Shown here piece by piece: positions 1-12,385 of a stretch of DNA of 64,000 nt. Both the position numbers and the translations under genes were made by a program. Source of the stretch: Pogonophryne albipinna (lineage: Eukaryota; Chordata; Actinopteri; Perciformes; Artedidraconidae); assembly GCA_028583405.1 (NCBI GenBank), contig JAPTMU010000064.1, forward strand, positions 1 through 64,000, in the 5' to 3' direction. Position 1 is the first letter of the stretch. Each line of letters starts with the position of its first letter. The notes beneath the pieces are model-generated. The model worked only from the letters and a program-made list of their open reading frames with translations, had not been told where the DNA came from and made no database searches.

Positions 1-3000
1 TCAGCAGTAATTTGCTGTTTCATTTTTAAGATGGTAGAGTCTGTGTCACCGGAGAAAGTTAGAGTGACAGTGCTGGGATTGATTGTCAGTTGCAAGTTGC
101 TCTTGTGGGTGCCCTCATCAGCATTGATTTTACCAGTTCCTGAATTGTCCACTGTTAGAGTGAGGGTGTACCCAACTTGGCGGGCAACTGCTTTCTGGGT
201 AACTGTTGCTTCACTCCTGACCCTGACAATTGGGAGGTCCACAACATGATTGTAAGTTGTATCGAGAGATGCAGACATTCCTTCTTCCATAGCAATAAAG
301 GCTGTGTTCATAAAGTCAGCTGTGTAAGGTGTAGTGATAACCTTAATTGTAGTTTTACCCTGGGCCTGGGCTGATTGGCCATAGAGAGTTACAGATGCCT
401 GATGGTCAACTCCAAGATTAAAATGGCTGAACTTAAGTGTCTCTGCAAGGACAACACGACTCATTTTTGGGAGTGCCAAACGAGCAGTGGAGTCTAGTTT
501 GTAATTAAGAATTTCAAAACTTGGAGATGTGGCAAGGGAAGTAAGGAATCCAGTGAATTGAGGTGTCATTTCACTCTCAGTGGAGTTCTGGAACTCAGCA
601 GAAGTCTTGACGGTGTAGATGGGAGTTTGGAATTTGATCTCACCATAGAGTTTACCGAAGCATGGGACCATAATCTGAGTTGGAATGGTTGGCAATGTGA
701 TCTCAGGAACCTGGAGAGACTTAACAAGCTTTTCTACAGGAACCTGTGGAATGGTAGGGAATGAGATCTCAGGAAGGCTGATTTCTGGGAAGGACATCTC
801 AGGCATGGAAGGAAGGTAGTTCATGGTTAGGTCTCCAAAGAAAGCATCCACATCAATCATTTTGATCTCAAAGTGTCCAATGAATTCAATAAGTTCAATG
901 ATTCTCTGCTTGATGTCCTCAAAGGAAATAGTGGTTGCTTGTACGGTATAAAGTCCCAAGATAGTGAATTCCGGGATGTCAAGCTGTGTTGGGATTTCAA
1001 ACTGTCCAAGTTTATCCATGCTGAGCATTACAGAGGGCACAACAAGATCAGTGAGAGGAAGGGTGAAGGATGGAATATTCAACTCAGCTTTCTTAAGTTC
1101 AACAATAAGGCCCTCAACGATCTGCTGAATCTCAATGATGATTTTTTGTTCAGGTGCCATGTTCTTAATCATCTCAACCATACTGGTTAACACCTCAGTG
1201 ACCTTGGTGATGGCCCTAGTGTAGTATTTGCTCACAAAGTCCAGATAAGTGGTAATCGCAGCATTGACATTCAGATTTGTAATTTCTTCTTTAATGAACT
1301 CAGCCAAGGGCTTAACGATGTCCAGCACAAACTTATCAATTACATCTTTAACGGATGTAATCATTTCTGCAACTTTGATCTCTCTCAGGCTTTCTATAAA
1401 TCCTCTGAATGATGAAAGAACAAGGTTGACAAAGTCTCTTGTTGCTTCAAGTTTCTGGGGGATTTCAAGAGCCCCGATCAGCTCATTGATGTAAACAGTA
1501 TACTCAGCAATAACTTGATTGGCATGATCGACAAAGTCATTATACTCCAATGACCTGAGCTTTTGCACAATAGTTTCAATATGCATATTCAGCTGTTGAA
1601 TGATATCCTCAACCTGAGTTGTTTTCAAGTAGTTGATGGCATCCTGGAAGACTTGCACAAGTTTGGTAGGAATGTCTGCGTCCTTCACCTTGTTGACTAC
1701 AGCACTGATTGTTTCCTCAATTTTCAAGTGATGGATGAACTCAACAGCCTTTTCCAAGACAGCCTGGACCTTTTTGTCAACCTCAAACTTTACAATCAGC
1801 TCCCTCATCTTGGCATAGAAATTGTTGATCTTTCCTAGGATGTCAAGATCCTGAATAATTTCCTTAACGGAAAATACAATTTCATTGAAAATCTCAGTAG
1901 GAATCCGACTCACAAGTGCATCAATGTAAGCTTTGAATTCGATTGATGAAATGTAATCCTTCAGCTCAACAACACATTTTTGCATGTCGAAGGTCTCAAT
2001 CATTTGTTTCACATCACTCATTATTGTCTGTAGTTTAGCCTTGACTTCATATTTGGAATCCAAATCCTGCAGGAATGAGATGCTACTGCCCGTGAGTTTT
2101 TCCAAGTCGATCTGCTGGATCAGCTCCCTCATGGTATCAATCACATGCAAAACCATTGCCTTTATGTCATACTCCTCATTAATGGCATGCAGCTGTTCCT
2201 GGATCTTCTGGATGAGGGTCTCGGGCAGATTTCCACTAACAATAATGTCTTTCAACATACCAGCAAAGTGGTGGATGTAAACTGACAGATCAGCCAGAAG
2301 ATTCTCAACAGTAACCTTCAGGTTTGTCAAAGAGGCTTCCACGTCCTCCATGGAGATGACATATTCTTGGGTTAAATCATCAAAATACTGCTTCATCTGA
2401 GTGACCTTGCCTTCTACATTTAGTTGAGAAACAAAGTCACTTACATACTGGGGAAGAGCCTCAAGTTTAGCCTTTATCTCCTCATTGTTGATGTAGCCTT
2501 GCAGTGCCTCTGCCACACGCACAACAACAACCTTGACACTTTCCAAGAATGCAGGGAGAGTTTCAATTAAAGGAAACAGAATTATTTGACATTCTGTGAT
2601 CTTGTCATACTTGAGGAAGGAAGAGATGGTGAATTCCTGGTTCTCTGTGGACTCTGCATTGAACATGTTTGAAAGGAAAGTGCCAGAAACTTCAATTCCA
2701 GTTCTCTCAGCAGTGTTGTAAACACTCATGTCCTGGTTAAAAGCGTGTTCATTCAATTTAGACTTCATTCTAAAACTGGTCTTCTGCTCTTGGGGTGACA
2801 GAACGGTATCCATCTTGTTGTCTAATGTGGTCTCAAGAGCAAAACCGTTATCTAGTTGCTGGTTTACTGATGCTCTGCATTCATGTGAGCTAGCAAAAGC
2901 CAGGGGTTGTGCTTTAAGGAGGAACTTGCCATAGAGCTGGGCACTATGCTTTCCATACATGGTCATGTCTCCATCAGCATTGAAGATTGCATCAAGGTTG

Positions 3001-6000
3001 AAATCAAAAGGAACAATGCTGCAACGGATGGTGTGATCAAAGCGGAATGGCTGTGAGTTGAAGCGAGCATCGTTGGTAATCCTTGCAGCAAGACCGACAA
3101 CCTCAAGCTCGGTGTTGTGGCTCATGTGAGTTCCAAAAAGTTTTCCAATGGTGCTGCACTTTGCATTAGCTGTCATATCAGCGTAGTTGACCTGATAGGT
3201 GTGCTTGATCTCTTCCTCACCATAGACAGCTTTCAGGTTTCCAGTCAGATCCATCTTGTAAAGCTCTGCCTGCAGCTGGGCCTCATTAATGAAGTTGGCA
3301 GCCAGAACGTTCAGGTTGTTATTAATATTTGCTGAGGCAGTGTATGGTTTCAGGTTGATTGTGATATCATGAGTGTAAGATGCATACTCACTGGCAGCAG
3401 CTTCAGCCTTTGAGTTGAAGTCAAGGCTAGAAAGAGTAATGGTCAAAGTGTTGGCATTATCAACCTTGATGTCACGTATGGCAGCCTTGTTGGCGATGGA
3501 TAGAGTAGCCGTTGAAGCATCAAGCCCAGCATTGAAGGTGTTTTCCAGGGACAGGGGGCTCTGGAGGGTATTTGTTCCACTTGTGGTCAAACCATCCTTG
3601 TTCATTTTAAGAGTAGCCTTATGGGTAGCCTCATTCTCAAGGAGCTTTATGGTGGCATCGCTATTCACAGCCAGACCATTGACATCAAGGGAGGCAGTCA
3701 GCAGGGAGTAAACATGATTTTCAGTGTGGTCACCATTTGTCTCCATTCTCATTACAACTTCACCAGCACCAGCAGAGGCTTCAGCTTGGTTGTGGATCTT
3801 CATGCCAAGAACAACAGCATTTGCATCACATTTCAGTGACAGCTTGCTGTCTTTGAAGGAAAGCTCAGCAACATGGGTCAAGTGGTCTTCAAAGGCATTG
3901 GTGTTAGACACAACTGAGAGTTCACCATTGGCAAGCGTTGCTGCAATTGTATTCTGGGCCTTGACAAGTGTGGAGTCAAGCTGAACCGTAGAATCGATCT
4001 TTGCTTCATGCCTGAATGGGAAGATGGCAAATGACTGGGTTGAAATGGTCTTGCCATACATTGGTCCAGCAGTGAAGTCTCCCTTAAAGTCGCTATGGGC
4101 AGAGATTTCTTCAGCATTCATTTCTGTTGTGCCATCGTGGCCTAGGATGAAATGAACACCAAGTGGGCTTTTGGTTTCAATCTTGCTGCTTGATTTCAGG
4201 TTAAGTTTGTCTGTGAAGGTTGCTTCTTCAGTGATAACAACAGTGGCTTCAAGGAATTTATGAGCCAAAGAGCTTTCCAAATGGGCCTTGATGGAATCAG
4301 TAGTGGCCAACACTCCAGAGCCTAAATAAAACACAAAAGGAAAAATGATGATTTAAAGATGAATAGCTATTGATTATTTCATTAGGGAACATTACAACTA
4401 AAATCTAGAACTTTTTTCTTTGTATACATCATTGGAAGTTGAAGACCAACTGAACAATCCTCAAGCAAGAGTAAACAGCACTTAATTTCGAGTTAATGAT
4501 AGCCATATATCAAATTAAAAATCATGAATGATATTCACTTTTAATTACCTGTCATCGTAAATGAGAGGATGTCAACTGGGGAGGTTCCTCTCACATCAAA
4601 CTTAGCAGAGTAGCTTGGTGTCTCAACAATATCTTTGCCTGCAGCCATTGAGGCCTCCATTTCATATAGGTTGCTTTTCATCAAAGTTGAAATCTCAGCT
4701 TTGCCAAAAAGAGGAATGGACAGAGTAAGGCTCTCAGGAACAACAAGCTCTGGGATGGGAATTTCCATGGACACAATCTCGAGTCCAAACTGGGGTAGTG
4801 ACACGCTCGGTGTGGTCAAGGCTGGTGGGAAGTGAAGTTCTTCTGTTGACTTTCCTCCAAGAGGGAGAGGGATAGTAATGCTGAAGTGATCATTGTTGAA
4901 GTGGTAGACAGCCTTTCCCTCGCTGTTATAAAAAAAACGTAAAGTGCATAAATGTTTTGGGAAAAAACGATAATTTAAACATTTACCTTGTAGTTTTTCA
5001 CACTTACGTCTTGAGGAACAGTGTCTCTGGCAGGGAAATCTCAGGCATATCAGGCACTCTGAAGTCCTTAATGTAATGGAATTCATCACCATGCTTTTCC
5101 ATGTAGTTGTTTGTTTCCTAAAAAAGTGACAATCAGTGTTTTATTCATGACCAACCATTTAACAAATAACAATGTAAATAAGTGTTCAATCCGAGATTCA
5201 TACCTCTGCAAATTTATTGAAGATCTGACGGACTTTCATTTCAGTCTGCCCAACCTGTATGTCAAGAAGTTGGTTGCCATACATATCTACCATATCAGCA
5301 ATTGGCAAGCTGGTTGTCTCAGTGTTCACATCGGACTTGAACTCAACCTCAAACTTGCTGGCATCTGTAAAAATAGAGAACAATATATTACATCCAGAGA
5401 AATTAGGAAATATTTCTCTAATCCTAACATTTGAATCATTCTGGGAGTAAAAGTATGCTAGCAAACAAACCAACACTTTGTTCACGTTTACCAACAATTC
5501 TGACACTGTCATATGTAGCTACATTTAAGATGTGAAACTGGTTTATATGCTACTGTCTAGAAGTAAATCACTTTTAACATGTCTTATGTCATAGTCTGAA
5601 AAAAGGGCCCTTTGAAAGTAACATTACCATATTTCATTGCGATTTTCTGCTCAGATGTGGCAGCCATAACCTTGATTTCACTTTTAAGTTCCAACTCCAA
5701 TTCCTCATCACGTTTCATGTTAGCTGTGAAAGTGGCATCAGCATTGATTGAGGGGACAAGAAGTTGGACTTGCAGCATAGCCTCCTTCATCTCTTTCAAA
5801 CTGAAAGAAAGGACACAGAGTTAGCTTAATCTCAAGGATGAGGGTGAAATATATGTTATTTTATGAGCATTTATGTTGTTTTTCTTACTTGGCACGGCCA
5901 ACCAGAGAGAGCTGAGGGATGTGCTTGTTTATGAGGTCAAGAGAAATGGAGTGAGTTCCTTTGCCCTTGGTGTTTCCATCGACAACACCCAGCCTGAGTC

Positions 6001-9000
6001 CAGCCTCCACATCGTAGTCTGGGATCTGGATGTCAGCTGTGATGACATTCTTTCTCCTGTTATATTTCATGATCGCTCTGGCTTCAGTGGGCTCTGCACC
6101 TGATGTTGAAAAACCAAAAGGTTAATATATCTTAACTGCACTTAATGTGGGCTTTTTCAAATTGAGCTATTGATAAGCCCTAAAGATCCTTCAATATTTG
6201 CCCCTACCTTCAGCCCTCAGAACAAACTTCACAGAGTCGACCTTCTGCCGTCCCTCTTCTCCCTCTCTCAGAAGCTCGTAGGCAATGGTGGCTGTGTACT
6301 CGGTGACTTCACCAGTGGGGTGGAGCTCCACAGCATATCTGTTTATATAATTCAGTTAATTAATCAATATTGTTAGGTAACTTAAACAAAAGAGAATTAT
6401 GTGCCGGTGGTTTAGAAAGTCTTGCTTACTTGCTGTCTCCTGTGATGGGGAAGAAGGGGGCTGTCTCGTGAGAGAAAGCATCGGTGTACTGAAGATCAGT
6501 GCAGTATTTCATTCCAGCAAAGAAGGGAGAGCACTCGCTAACATCAACCTTGTCCATCACCATAGGGGGGATGGTCTTCACCTCTGATCCAGTCACTGCC
6601 ACCAAGGTGTTTCTATATATTAAGGGTATATAAGTTAGAATAAAACTTAGAAAACAATAAATTGAAGATCCCTCTCATTATTCTAATGCAGCCATTATTA
6701 CAGACACAAAAAAAGAGTTGCACTTAAGCTACAAATACAGCTGCTTTCCACCTTGTTAAACAATATTGTCCCCTTTAAAATGTTGTACATACAGGTATAC
6801 ATATTGTTGCTGCTTTCCAAGCAGAGTTGCAAGGCATTTTTTTCCTGTTACTTACGTCATTTTGATGAGCTTTGTAGGACGTGTTGGAGCAGGGATGGTC
6901 AGCTTCACATTGTCACTTTCCATGGAGATCTTTGCACTAAGCCCACTTTCGTGGAAAATGTTGGTATGCATCTCTAAACCAGAGTTGATATATTCAGGGA
7001 TGTGGGAGCCAATCTCTGATGCAAACTCAATGCCGGCGGAGGGCATAAAGGTCACTTCGCTCTGTTTGGGCAAATAGGAGAAAGGAGAAGACCTTTGGTG
7101 ATCAGGTTTATCATAGAAATATATACTTGTGTCATTGTAACACATTTATGAATAATTACCATGTCACGGGCAATCTGAAGACCACCCTTGATGCCAGGCG
7201 TGAAAGTTCCAGACATTGTAATCCTCAGGGGCACACCAGTGGCAGTCGGCAGGAAGAATGTATTATCCATGAAGATGTAGTGGGCAAAGATTGTGTTGTC
7301 AGCCTTGGTCATCAGTGCCTTCATGATCTGTGGAAAATACAAATACACATTAGACATTTTAATAATTGACAAGGAACTTACAATGAATGCATTATTTCTA
7401 CTATGCTCTTTAAAGAAATGTCCTTACATCAGTTGGGAACATTTTGAACATGCTGTCAACCATCATGGCAGCAGAGTGGGCCAGCTCCTCCATTTCATTG
7501 GTCTTCAGATATCCCAGCTCATTACCCAACAGCCTCAGGTAAACCATCGCCTCGGGAGACTGTGCTGTCTTCATTTCATTTACAAGTTTGTTGAGGTTGC
7601 GTCCAATCTCCCTCATCAGGTTATGTGATGCCTAAACAGAAAAGTCCATTCCTTATTACTTAATTCATTGCAGTTGGTATAAATCCAAAGAAATTATAAC
7701 TAATAACATCATTTATACTTTTGATATAAAAACTATTTTTCTAAATACCTGTCTCTTCTTCCTGTCCTTCTTCAGAGCAGGGAGCATGTTCTGCAAGATC
7801 TCATTGACTCTGAGTGGCATGTTTTCAGAGACAAAGTACATTGTCTCCAGGGCAGTGTCGGGGAAGAATCCATTCTTTCCAAACAGGGCTTCCACAGTTG
7901 GCTCAAAGCCATTGCCCTCCATACCAACCTGTTAGAGTGAAGAACATTATGACATGACACACTTACAGACCTCAGAACATTTTGTTCCTAGTTTATGGAA
8001 AACACAGCTCAAAAGGTTTACCTCCATCATGTCGATGTCATAGCCGAATGCCTTCAGAGTCATTTCAAGCATGACCTCCTTGGGCAAGTAGCTGCTACCC
8101 TCAAAGAACATGTTGCCTTCCACAGATCCAATCTTGTAGTTGCGAGAGAACTTGGTTGGGTCCATAGGTGCCCCGACCTCATTGCCCTGAAGTGCATCAA
8201 GGATCTTCTGTCTCAGTCTGAAGGACAGAAAACAAATATTACAGTTAAATATCTGATAAGGATAAAATGGGGAAATATACTAAGCATCTTGTACAACAAC
8301 AAATGTGTGACATTTGAATATAAATCTGAAACTGCTTTTCATTTACTCTTGGGTTGCTGGCTCAGTTGAGGACAAAATGTTGGTAATGTGGGAGATCACA
8401 AAGCTCTTGACTTGTTGGTCCTGCTCAATGGGCAGGGCATCAGCCAGCTGGGCCAGTTCAGTGGGCTGGGGGTCTTTCATCAGTACCAGATATGCAGCAA
8501 TACGCTTTTGCATTGGGCTTGCGCCGTCCAAAAGCACTTGCATGAGAATCTCTCTGCCCTGTGAAAGATAGACATCAATATAATTAGTAAAAGGTAGAAA
8601 TAATTATTTAGACGTTTTGTCAAACCTTTCAATGAATTTGACTTGCCTCCTCTGGGACGGGAGTCAGTCTAAAGGCCTGGATGGCAGCCTGCTGCACAGC
8701 CAGGGAAGCATCAGGTTGGTTCACACACTGGATCACAGCAGATCTGAGTGCAGGACCAGCAGCTCCCATAGCTGCTGCCATGTTTCCAATAACCTGTAAT
8801 CAAAGGACATATTAGTTTTGTGCTCATTGGTGTTTTATTTTATTTTACTTTTGATCCGTAGCAAATGTTACCCACTCTCAATGTCATGAAAGTGTTGTCC
8901 TTGTCACCAGAACAGTCACCCAACTGGGAACCCATGAACTCAGCAACAGCGAAAATCTCAGGGATCAGTTTGCCTTCAGCTTTGTAAAACCTGGTCAGAA

Positions 9001-12000
9001 ACAAAATACATAATATTATAATTCAAAGCTTGCTTCTCCTAATAATCAAAAGAGGGAAAACGTTTGCTGAAACATTATTCAGTGATTGAATATAAAATAA
9101 AGGCGGGTTAACTTCACTTACCTCTTTACAACATTGCTCAGGGCGTACATGATGGGCTTGCTGGGCTTGTATTTGGCCATCTCGAGCATGTCATTGATCA
9201 GGAGGGCAGAGGGATTGGACACCAGTCCCATAGCAAAAACACCAGCATCAACCTTGAGTGAAGAAGTGTCAAAGGTCCTGAAGATCTGCATGATGGCACT
9301 GCTGCACTCAGGGGTTCCACACTGGGCCAAAACCTGGTAGGTCAGGGCACTGGACACTTCAAGAGCCTCTGGAATGGCAGGACTCAGGGTCTCGGTCTTC
9401 ATTCCACGGACCATACTGACAAGCTCGTGGAAGAGGTGGGCCCTCTTTTCACCATCAGTCTCGGGCAGAGAGGCCAGTTCTCTCAGGAGGTTCAGACCTG
9501 CATCTTTATCCTGGATAGCACTCTTGTCCTCAACAGCGTCCATGTGAAGACCCTTCACAATACCACCTGTGAAACAATACCAACATAGTTATAATGTGAC
9601 CGTTAACTTCTTTGAAAGCTTTTCTGAATCAATCAAATGTATTTTGAAAGAATACACATTAAACAAAGGACTTACTGTGGTCAAAGACTCTTTCATTGCT
9701 AGGAGAGACCTGAACCAGAGTCAGTTCTTGCTTTCCAACGTTGGTAATTCCATGTTCTCCACTGGTGAAAGAAAAACACATGCTTAACAATACTGTTGAC
9801 CTCTTGTACAAGACATATCAGTGTGTCACTTATATGACAACACACTTTTAAGAGTCTAATATGAGGTTAAACTTACTTGTGAGAGAAGGGAATGAGGATG
9901 TGGTTTTCAATGCATGAGCCAGAGGTCATGTGTTTGTCTGCATTGTCAAACTTGTAGTTGCAGGCCTGTGAGCTTCTGACCAGCTGAGCAAGAGGATAGT
10001 GCTGAAAAAAGATCATATTAATGCAGTGAATTAATCAAAGTTAAGTTGAATAGTATCCTCCCACATACCACTTCAATTAAATATATTTAATTCATGAATT
10101 TAATTGATTATCTGAAAAATTCATGTTGCTACCTCAGCTAATTGGATATCTTACCATGCCAGAGATAAGTGCCAGTGGGCTGGTGTGGTCTCTCAGTGGG
10201 ACAAATTTGTCACATCTGGACAGGTCCCTGTTGAGGCTGATGTCAGTTGCGATGTCCTCTCTTGCGTTGACTGTGGATTGGGTCTTGCACTTGCCATGAA
10301 TGGTGGGCTGAAATAGATGATTAGAGAATTGTTGTATGTACTACAGGCAGTTTTTTTATAGTAAATACAAACATGATATACTTTTGAAGTATACTAAAAT
10401 ATGCAAAATTCAAAGCATTCTTTCATTAATGTACCATGTTCTTGTTCTTGTCTTCTTCCAGCAGAGGCACAGCCAGGGCGGAAATGATTCCCCTTTTGAT
10501 GTTCAGGATGGTAATCGTCTCCCCTTCCTCGGGGTACAGTTTGACATCGTAAACTCCCTCAACCACAACCTTCAGAGGATATCTAAAACAAAATACATGA
10601 TATTAAGATTAATAACCCATGAATAAGCTGAATTGTGATTAATGTTTGAAAGAAAATAATCTTTGATAGGGATTTTCATGAAGTGACATACTTCTCCATT
10701 TCAGCAGCAAAGGCATCAGAAGTGGCTGCAGGAGCGAACACAGGGTTGCCCTCTGTGTCCATATCGACCACCTCACTCAGGCTACAGCCAGTGGTGCGGA
10801 CGATGTAACTGCAAGACTGGGGTACTTCAACTGAAACCTGTGAAAAATTGTATACGTTTATTTTTATCTCACCCTCTGAGAAATGTATGGAAAGAAAATA
10901 ATCGGATGACTAAACTGATGATTGTGAAAAGATGTTTCTCGTACCGTGCATGAGGCCTTAGGTCCATTCCTGAGCTGTGAGGCTCCGTTGATGGCATTCA
11001 AAGATTCAGCTTCATATCGGTATTCATACGTGTGGAGGGTCTTGTACCTTTGGGCCACTACAAGAGAAGACAATATTAAGAATTGATTTTGTAAGCAAAA
11101 GCCATCTTATTACCATAAAACTACTTGATGTATTCGAGTCAAGGAAACGTCTGGTGTAACTTACATAGGCAGGTAGGTTGGTCTTCTTCTTGGGCAACTA
11201 TTCAGAAAAAAGTCACATTGTTTATACTTTAGAAATTCAAATGCAATTACAAATAATCAGATTGATTTGAACATAAAAAACATTACATAGTAGAAACTAC
11301 ATAAATCCATAGTTAGTCTTCCATACTTATAACAGTGTTCATTTTAAGATAATCTTTTTTAAAGTGTATTATAACGTGCTTTAAACGATCCCAGTGGTGA
11401 AATAATTAATCACATTACACATTACAAGTTCCACTCAGACTGAAAGAAAATATTCTTCCTCCTCTCCCAAGATTGGCAGAGGTCAGAGGTACAGTAGAGG
11501 TAATTTTCCTAAAAGTAACCCCCTTTAGAAGAAAGTAAAACCGTAGACCTAATTCTCTAACTCGCCCACCAACAATATGTTTTTAGTAAAAGACACTTTC
11601 AGAAGTCTATTCCAAAACCAAAGCATTTAACATTTACCATGTACAGTATACTGTTGGATATTTATACTGATTAGCATATACAAGCACAATTGAATGACAG
11701 TTAAAACCTACAAGATTCTCTACAGTGATTTTTCTCTAAAATGTACTGCTTTATTTGCCCGTGATTTACTACTAATCTCCATTTCCAGCAACCTTAAGCA
11801 ATAATGTTCAGCATAATCTGCAGACTGTACTGTTCAGTAAATCAACAACACATTAAACAGCCTTGGCGACAGTAACCATTTTTTCAGTTTGCAATAATCT
11901 ATTAAGATTTTTGACAAATTTCATAGAAAATGTGTTTACAAAAATGTATTACCATTATTCACCAGAGATAACTGAAGTGAAGTTATCACATTTTTGTGTG

Positions 12001-12204
12001 CTTAAAGGAATTCTACTTTTGAGCATGCAGCTTTTGCATCTATCGAAAGCTGTATTTTGACATAGTTTTAACAGTGCTGTTTCAATTATTTCTGTTAGGA
12101 TTATTATCCACATGCACTTATACTAAGTAATTTTCCAAGAAGTACTTACAAGCCAAGGCAGCTGTGCTGAGGATCAGCAATAGGCAGAGCTTTGTATCCC
12201 CCAT
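1..12204 (-). CDS. apob: Apolipoprotein B, 5' part of gene (truncated by window edge)
   Basis: Large secreted scaffold protein of lipoproteins (VLDL/LDL), lipidated by MTP in liver and intestine. The start at 12204 opens a signal peptide ([18 protein letters not shown]). The exons give a vitellogenin-N/lipid-transfer domain (roughly residues 30-1000), then amphipathic beta-strand regions, then amphipathic-helix repeats (about 340-2700, minus reading) and more beta-strand near the edge. Exons, read from splice sites and phase: 12150-12204, 11165-11197, 10945-11057, 10692-10837, 10435-10582, 10155-10307, 9877-10001, 9676-9761, 9122-9566, 8876-8990, 8647-8793, 8347-8558, 8022-8217, 7749-7928, 7428-7631, 7160-7327, 6856-7061, 6430-6612, 6208-6338, 5889-6099, 5628-5800, 5204-5364, 5008-5117, 4549-4922, 1-4321. 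The first 24 total 4,075 nt and join the giant exon in phase; that exon stays open to base 1, by frame arithmetic and partial reading. Residues like human APOB recur throughout, such as NIFHESGL and YPLKVVVEG. The LDL-receptor-binding part lies beyond the left edge. The teleost paralogue (apoba or apobb) is not resolved. Confidence 0.96.
11198..12149 (-). other. apob intron 1
   Basis: A 952-base first intron with a GTAAGT donor after the signal-peptide exon and an AG acceptor before a 33-base exon 2. It is AT-rich; I see no coding exon, repeat with clear ends or RNA gene in it. Confidence 0.8.
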
Positions 12205-12281
12205 GATGGGTTCGGTGAAGCTCTCTCCCTTAGTTAGAGCGAGTACTCGGTCGAGACTGATTCTTCTGCTAGAGCTTGGGA

Positions 12282-12289
12282 CTTTTATA
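12282..12289 (-). promoter_or_regulatory. TATA box of apob
   Basis: The minus strand reads TATAAAAG 78-85 bases upstream of the apob ATG at 12204. A start site about 30 bases downstream (near 12255) would leave a 5'UTR of about 50 bases. A strong TATA box fits a liver/intestine gene. The start site is inferred, not seen. Confidence 0.75.
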
Positions 12290-12343
12290 CCTCAGCTGGG
12301 GTCTGTCAGGAGACTGGGAGGCACAGATAGTGCTTTGAACGCT

Positions 12344-12352
12344 CAAAGTCCA
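12344..12352 (+). promoter_or_regulatory. HNF4-specific motif CAAAGTCCA in apob promoter
   Basis: The plus strand reads CAAAGTCCA, the motif known to favour HNF4 over other DR1-binding receptors. It lies about 60 bases upstream of the TATA box. HNF4 is an established activator of mammalian APOB. Use of this site in fish is inferred from match and position. Confidence 0.6.
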
Positions 12353-12371
12353 CCCAACCCTCCTGTGTGGA

Positions 12372-12383
12372 GGGACAAAGGCA
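12372..12383 (+). promoter_or_regulatory. DR1-like nuclear receptor site
   Basis: GGGACAAAGGCA resembles two AGGTCA-type half-sites separated by one base (DR1). It is 20 bases upstream of the CAAAGTCCA motif. It could bind HNF4, PPAR/RXR or COUP-TF. The match is imperfect, so this is a candidate only. Confidence 0.45.
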
Positions 12384-12385
12384 AA

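Noticed and set aside
3878..4117. Small antisense-frame ORFs across the giant apob exon
   Set aside because: They are out-of-frame reads; the true apob frame is open through the window edge.
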